Assembly (NCBI GenBank): GCA_036429605.1
Contig: CM071590.1
Coordinates: forward strand, 1,178,001 to 1,242,000
DNA: 64,000 nt
Source of the DNA: Cladobotryum mycophilum
Taxonomy: Eukaryota; Ascomycota; Sordariomycetes; Hypocreales; Hypocreaceae
Reading direction: 5' to 3'
Shown here: in pieces, positions 58,357 to 64,000 of the stretch
Layout: every line of letters begins with the position of its first letter
Numbering within the stretch: position 1 is the stretch's first letter
Notes under the pieces: model-generated
The model's database searches: none
The model's input: only the letters and a program-made list of their open reading frames with translations
Told to the model about the DNA's origin: nothing
Program-made: the position numbers and the translations under genes

Positions 58357-60574
58357 TCAATAATCAAAGGCATAAAGGCTCGTGTCCATCTGGAACGGCT
58401 TTGAGAAATCGACCTCAATGTCGCCCCAATCAGGGATGGCGTTGGCCGACGGGTCTATTAGAAGTGATGGATCAAGTGTAGCTTCGGGAGCATCAAAGAC
58501 GCCCATGGCTCCGTCTAGGCTCGCATTGCTGAGATCCATGAGAAGGTCGGTGTCAAGATTCTGCCAATTCACATCGATGTCTATCGCTGCCCCCTCCGAA
58601 ATGTCGCTGTTGGGCTCGCTTGATCCGCTGTCTTTGATCGAGTCTGGTGTATCATTCGGGGTCAACGATCTATACATGTTGGCCTCGGCCACAATGTTCG
58701 GCAGTCCATTTTCGAAACCAAGGTTCTGAAGTAGCGTCTGGGGATCGATGGTAGAATTGGCCCAGGCGTCAGACGTCATTGTTGTCATACCGCTCTCCAT
58801 CTTCACTGTAGGCTCCGTCTTCATACCGGTCCTGACTTCGTGTTGCATGGCACTCGCCGATCGCTTCATGGCTGAGCCATCCTGGGACATGGGTGTGTTG
58901 CCCATGTTGCCCGGTGTTTGACCTTGCTTTGAGGTGGACAAGCTCATGGCCGGCGCAGCCTCAGCCGGCTTTTGTTCCTTCTTGACTGTTCCATCAGGTT
59001 CCAAGCCCAAGGCCAATGCAAGATTCTCTTGCACAAACTTGACCGGATCTTCCCTAGGCTTGGTGTGCTCTTCCTCGACGTGATTCTGCAAAGCTTGCTC
59101 GGTGGGGAAACCAATGGTTGACATTTCGCAGTCCTTTTCTGAGCAAACAAAGACGGGCTTCGATGGAACCTGAGCGCGCCGCATATCCGGTGATCCATTC
59201 TTGCTAATCTGAGGTGAAGGAGTAGCCCCTTGTGAGGACTGTCCTGGCTGCGAACCTGTGAGCTTTGCCTTCTTGCGGGCTGGTGGCAGTTGCAAGTTGA
59301 TATCTTTTGGCTTGTTTGCGTAGGCGGGGTTTCCATGAGGTGATGTTGCTCCGAATGGGAAAGGTGGCTGAGTTGTAGTGGGTGCAGGAGGGGCCTGGCC
59401 GGCCTTGGCCGCGGTCGGCTTCTGTTGATTCAACTTGTTTAGCGCCTGGGTGTTCTTCTCGAGATTAGCAGCATTCAACGGAGCAGGCTGGGGCTGCTGC
59501 GCCTTCGGTTGCTGCAGCTGTTGCTGTTGAGGTAGCTGGGCTGCTTGCGTCTGCGGTGTGCCTTGCTGTTGCGGGGGTTGAGACTGCATCTGAATACCAG
59601 GCTTCAACATACTACGGCCCATCACACTAGCAGCCAAATCTTTAGCCATGCTCTCAAGCATACCACGAGCTTCGTCCAGTTCAGAGCATCGAATACTAAA
59701 GCTATCTCGCAAAGTCGTCATTTGCTCTCCATCGGAGAATTGCTTGATGATACGGAACCGCTATGCCTCATGTTAGTTTATACGCATCGAGACGGTGGTG
59801 GTGAAAAAACTTACCATTCTAAAGAACATTTTCGCACGCGCGTCATCACGAGTAAGTGCATACCATTTGCCAAGGCCACGCCCAAGCTTGCTCATATCTG
59901 TAACGATCCGCCTAAGCTTGACTCCAGTCTCCGCAAGCTCGTCGGGACTCATTGGGATAGCTGGCATAGACTCCTGCAAGACTTGCCTTTGCTCATCCTG
60001 GCCAATCGATCTGAGACGAGCCATGGCCTCTGAGCCAATGTTGCCACCCGGTGTTCCGCCATTTTGCATCTTCTTCATTTGCTCAAACTTAACACGCTGT
60101 TCGGGGGTCAGGTTGGCTTCCTGTTGAGGAGTGAGCTTCGGGCCTTGCTGCTGCTGTTGGGCCTGCTGGCTAGGCTGGGAAGCTGGTCGAGATGTGGGAG
60201 TGGGAGCCGAAGGTTTTGTGACCGGAGTGTCAACTACATCATCAGGACTAGGACGTTTGAGGTTCTTGGGCGGCTGGGGTTGATTGCGCGCTTGATTCTG
60301 ATTCGGTGTTGGGTTGGGTTGCTGCTTTTGGCCCCCGGGTTGCATGGTGGGAGTCATAGCATTGGGTGTGGGCTGTGCCTGTTGTTGAGGAGTGCGATTT
60401 GGCTGTTGAGGCTGCTGTAGTTGCATCAGAGCTTGAGGGCCAGCCATAGGGTTTTGCCCAGCTTGTTGACTCTGCGCCTGCGCCTGTGCTTGCGCTTGGG
60501 CAGCATGAGCGGCTTGTTGTTGCGCCCGAAGTTGTTGTTGTTGCTGCTGTTGCTGCTGCTGCTGCTGTTGTTGC

Positions 60575-60606
<32 letters not shown>

Positions 60607-63036
60607 CTGTTGCTGGGGAAACTGCTGCGCCTGCCAGGTATTCCTCTTCATCTGCAGTATTAGCTGCCGTAATTGTTCATCAGGCAAATGGGCCACATTG
60701 GCCCTCGTCGTGCGAATATGCATCATCTCTTGTGGGGTAACTTGAAGAAACTGCGGCGGAATGTTCCCCATGGGTCGTGGCATGCCAGGTTGCTGATGAG
60801 GCATTTGGCCTGCGGCTGCAGCTGCAGCTGCCATGGCTTGATTCATGTTTGGATTCTGACCAGGTTGTTGTGGCATGGAAGCCCGCTTTTGCATCATCAT
60901 CTGGAATTGTTTCTGTTGGAGGGCAGCAAGCTGGTTTCGGACATTAGGTGTAAGAACATTGTTTTGCGCGATCCAAGCTTTGAGTTCTCTCCATTTCTTA
61001 ACTTCCTGAGGCAATTGGCCGATTTGACTTGCGATATTAGGAGGCAAATCCATAGAATCCATGAGGGCGTGAAGCTGATGGTTGCCACCAGGCATCCGTG
61101 GCATCGGCATCGGCTGTTGCGGGTTTGCTGCGCCGGGAACATTGGGTTGTGGCATACCTTGTGGGCCGGGAACGCCCGCCATATTCGCAGCCATCTGACC
61201 AAACTGATTCTGCGGACGATTGGTCATCTGTCCAGGCATCATTTGAGCCCCATTCATGGCCATCGAATCTTGGCGAGTGCTCTGCCACCTGCGCATGAAA
61301 TCGTTCAGCTTGTCGGGTGTAAGACCGTTGATCGTTTGTCGCTGTTCCGGTGTCATGTTAGCGAGCATATTGTTGAACGCCTGGTTATTGGGTCTCTGGA
61401 TTCCCTGGTTGAATCGTTGATCTCCAAACTGGATACCGCCTTGCCCCATACCCTGCGCACCAATAGGGTTCATGTTGCCGGGTGGTCTAGAGACTGGGGT
61501 GTTCAACGTGTTCATACCAGGACTCTGCGTTGCCGGAATACCAGCGGCCATCTGCTGCTGGCCTTGCATCTGCTGCATTTGTGCCTGAGCTTGAAGCTGA
61601 GCCTGGGACTGCTGAGCAGCCTGGTTCAACTTCAGCTGCTGCTGCTGCTGGGCCGTTCGCGGTGTTTGGTTCTGCACTTGCTGGTTGGGTATATTTTGGT
61701 TGCTTGGCTGTGGCGTAGCAGTTCTGCCAGCCCCACTAGCAGGCACAACCATTTGGCCTGCCTGCTGGGCCAACATGCCGTTCATCTGTTGGTCTTTAAT
61801 GCTCTCCATATTGGGTGTAAACTGCGCAAAGTCGGGGCCGGGGCCTGCCCCTGGCCACCATTCATCATGCCTTGCCGTTGCTGCTGTAGAGACTGCTGGC
61901 TATGCTGCTGCTGCATCATGACAGCCTGTGGATTACCTTGGTTCGGAGGTCCACCAGCCTGTTGGAAGCGGTTCATACTAGTCGCCTTGAGAGCTTGAAA
62001 TGCTTGGGTTTGATACCACCATACAAGAGGATCCCGACCTGTCGCTTGAAATTCAGCAATTTGCTGTGCTGTTAATCGCTGTTGAAGCTGTACACGTGTA
62101 GCTGCCTTTTGCTGCTCTGTAGCCTGAGCCATCATTTTTGTCGCAAGTTCGATGACCTTGCTCTTATCGGCATTGCCCAGTCTCGACATTTCATTTGCAA
62201 AAATTTGAGGTCGCGCCTGGCCACCGGGCATTCCCATATTTTGCTGACCTGGGCCAATACCCCGGCCAGCCTGGTTTGCCATGCCCATGGCCATTTGCTG
62301 CTGCTGCTGTTGCAAAAGTTGCTGTTGTGTCTGTGGCGGTTGTGGCTGCTGCTGAGGCATCTGCGTAGCTTGCATAGGATGCTGGAGATGCTGAAATCCT
62401 TGCGGGGGTGGTTGACCAGCGCCTCGACCCATTTTGGCTTGCATCATCATGGCTTGTGCCTGCGCTTGTGCATGTGCTTGTGCCTGGGCGTTGGCGTTGA
62501 TGCTGTTTTGAAGATTCGGTTCATTTGCCTGTCGTTTCTTGAAGAAATCCATGGTCTTGTTTTGCATGGCCTGATCATACGCCTCCTATGGAAGAGGTTA
62601 GAACAAGGGAAACGGAGGAATAAAAACAATGAAAGAAAAAGTGTCTTACCTTTGATGGTGATTTTAGAAACACCTCTCGCTCAAAGTTGCAGCCGAACTC
62701 TGTGGCCCGCGCAAAATCTATGCTGGTCATGGCTAATGTGATATTTGATATACTATACAAACTCTGGTCAGCAACAAGCGTAAAGACGCCAGTCACCAAA
62801 AAAGACAGTGGTAACTGGGAGTCAAAGGGGGTGGACACATATACGTACAGATCCAAGGTTTTGGCCATTCGATCGCTAATGACGACGTTCGACTGCCATG
62901 TGAGTCCATTCGGCGGCGGCATGTTATGAGTGAGGTTCTGAAAAACAACTTGCTGAAGCTGACTAGCTGTCGGCTTGCGCAGCTGCTGGGGCATCATTTG
63001 GCCTGCCCCAGCCATGTGCTGCATGTTGGCGGCCAT
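58357..63036 (-). CDS. MED15: Mediator tail subunit MED15/GAL11-like, with one apparent -1 frameshift
   Basis: Gln-rich coactivator subunit linking activators to RNA polymerase II. Exons 62849-63036, 62650-62752, 59815-62585 and 58357-59760, about 1488 residues. Residues 1-115 form the KIX-like domain of fungal MED15 (LRKPTASQLQQVVFQNLT, DRMAKTLDL joining ISNITLAMTSIDFARATEFG, then EAYDQAMQNKTMDFFKKRQA). Long Gln/Met/Pro-rich stretches follow, with an uninterrupted run of about 30 Gln near residues 750-785. Exon 4 holds a C2H2-like motif (VCSEKDCEM...NHVEEEH, about residue 1225) and an acidic C-terminus. The frame changes once, between 61834 and 61855 in a G4/C4-rich stretch; one extra base links PGPDFAQFTPNMESIKDQQM in frame with the N-terminal part. 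Confidence 0.88.
60530..60622. repeat. CAG/CAA trinucleotide tract coding poly-Gln in MED15
   Basis: About 30 Gln codons in a row on the minus strand, with CAG and CAA mixed, which slows slippage. The antisense strand has no stop through this tract, creating long false open frames rich in Leu. Confidence 0.9.
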
Positions 63037-64000
63037 GGCCGCTGGGATCCCTGCCGGTCAGGTCCCGGGTTAGTCTGGTCGAATTTCTCGAAGACCGATT
63101 GAAAGAACAGTTGATGGTCGCAAAAGAGAAACTCGATGGTAGAAGCGATTTGAATGCTAGCAGAGAGCGGTGTTTTCTTTGGGAAAACGCCGTACACCAA
63201 GGCCGACAAGTGAGCCACTGAATGGACAGGTACGGTGCGAATTATCTGCTCGTCCCTTAATAGGTGAGCAAGCCGCCGTCAAAATCTCTGCACGCTGCCT
63301 AGTGATCCCCAGCACAGTCCATGAAAAGCTAGGTCGAGGTGCAGCTGAGCAAGTGTTTGGGGAGGATTGTGCAGAGAATGTGAAATTACACGTGCACTGA
63401 GAAGGTAGATATATCGTAGCGGTAGGTGTGGTAGTCTGGAGGGTTGCGAGGCCCGGGAAGTTGGTGTCGTGGCGGATGAGGAAGCGTCGCTCAACCTAGA
63501 CCGTGAATAATGGTGGGATCGTGTGTTCGAAGACTGAAAAGTCGGGATTCGAGTCGCCAGCGATCGGATTCTGGGATCGACGTCGAGAGCATCCGGGGAA
63601 GGAGGAGAGAATTACAGTGGACGATTCAGTCTTGGTAGAGGCAAGTTTGTCAGTAACGGCGTCGTTTGTAGTGTAGACTGACAAAAACTTGTCGTGTGTC
63701 GTGTTGTGTTGTGATGTTCCAAGTAGTCCCCGTCCGTCGAGTAGCGGAACGTCGAGAGATGGCGGCGAGTAAAGGAGGAAAGCTGGGTCAAGGCAGAACC
63801 GAGGGAAAAGATGTGAATATGAATTTGAACTCGAACTCGAATTCAAATAGAGAATCGAAGAATAAAGAAGAGACGAGACAATGAAGGTACCTTGGAAAGG
63901 AAAAAAACTTCCACGAGGGGAATAAAGGACCGGGTCTGCGACAACGCGGAAGAGAAGGTGAGGTGAGGAAGAAGAAGTGCGTTGGAGAAGCGTTAGGAAA
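63037..64000. other. Upstream region of MED15 to window end
   Basis: On the minus strand GACTAAC...CCGGCAG directly before 63050 looks like a branch site and acceptor, so a leader intron is likely. No other gene is supported before the window ends. Confidence 0.45.

Noticed and set aside
60673..61998. 441-residue plus-strand open frame
   Set aside because: It is antisense to the Gln-rich MED15 exon; Leu/His/Arg-rich composition is what the complement of CAG/CAA-rich coding sequence yields.
1..64000. CRISPR arrays, rRNA genes or bacterial operons
   Set aside because: Nothing of this kind seen; intron structure and gene families are fungal.

Overview
The window looks like nuclear chromosomal DNA of a filamentous ascomycete, most likely a Sordariomycete. 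Genes are widely spaced and mostly carry short GT-AG introns (about 50-320 bp) with CTAAC/CTAAT-like branch sites. Several proteins belong to Pezizomycotina-typical families (KapC-type bZIP, RTA1-like membrane protein, DUF3669 protein, GPI-type mucin-like wall protein). I cannot fix the genus from sequence alone. Most of the content is conserved housekeeping genes; no secondary-metabolite cluster, virus or large transposon is visible.

Layout, left to right: leu2-type 3-isopropylmalate dehydrogenase (+, two apparent frameshifts); Stm1/HABP4-like ribosome-associated RGG protein (-, 6 exons including a 19-nt microexon); LIM-like zinc-finger protein with an in-frame TAG inside a CxxC pair (-); large disordered, probably nuclear protein (-); a 5.5-kb gene-poor stretch; kapC-like bZIP factor (+, one apparent frameshift); unknown membrane protein (-); GH16-type secreted/GPI protein (-); WW-domain protein (+); RIX1 (-); YPP1/TTC7-like (+); a decayed gene (-); LOS1/exportin-T (-); a gene-poor stretch with a TA-flanked MITE and a possible gene relic; mucin-like GPI wall protein (+, one apparent frameshift); RTA1-like protein (+); DUF3669 protein (+); aspartyl aminopeptidase with two possible starts (+); WHI5/NRM1-like G1/S regulator (-); MED15/GAL11-like mediator subunit (-, one apparent frameshift).

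The genes do not form an operon-like or single-pathway cluster. They cover leucine synthesis, ribosome assembly and protection (RIX1, Stm1-like), tRNA export (LOS1), plasma-membrane PI4-kinase anchoring (YPP1), transcription (KapC, MED15, WHI5-like) and the cell surface.

The most useful observations are: (1) a series of single-base losses in G/C runs that break four otherwise well-preserved genes (leu2 twice, kapC, the wall protein, MED15) and perhaps a fifth, decayed locus, best explained by base-calling errors but worth testing as real slippage; (2) a TAG codon inside a zinc-ligand CxxC pair, a candidate for fungal A-to-I stop-codon editing or a young pseudogene; (3) a 19-nt coding microexon; (4) a decayed gene with lost start, nonsense codons and frameshifts of RIP-like character; (5) a 279-bp MITE with perfect 27-bp terminal repeats and TA duplication; (6) an aminopeptidase with an in-frame, presequence-like N-terminal extension upstream of a perfect-context second ATG.
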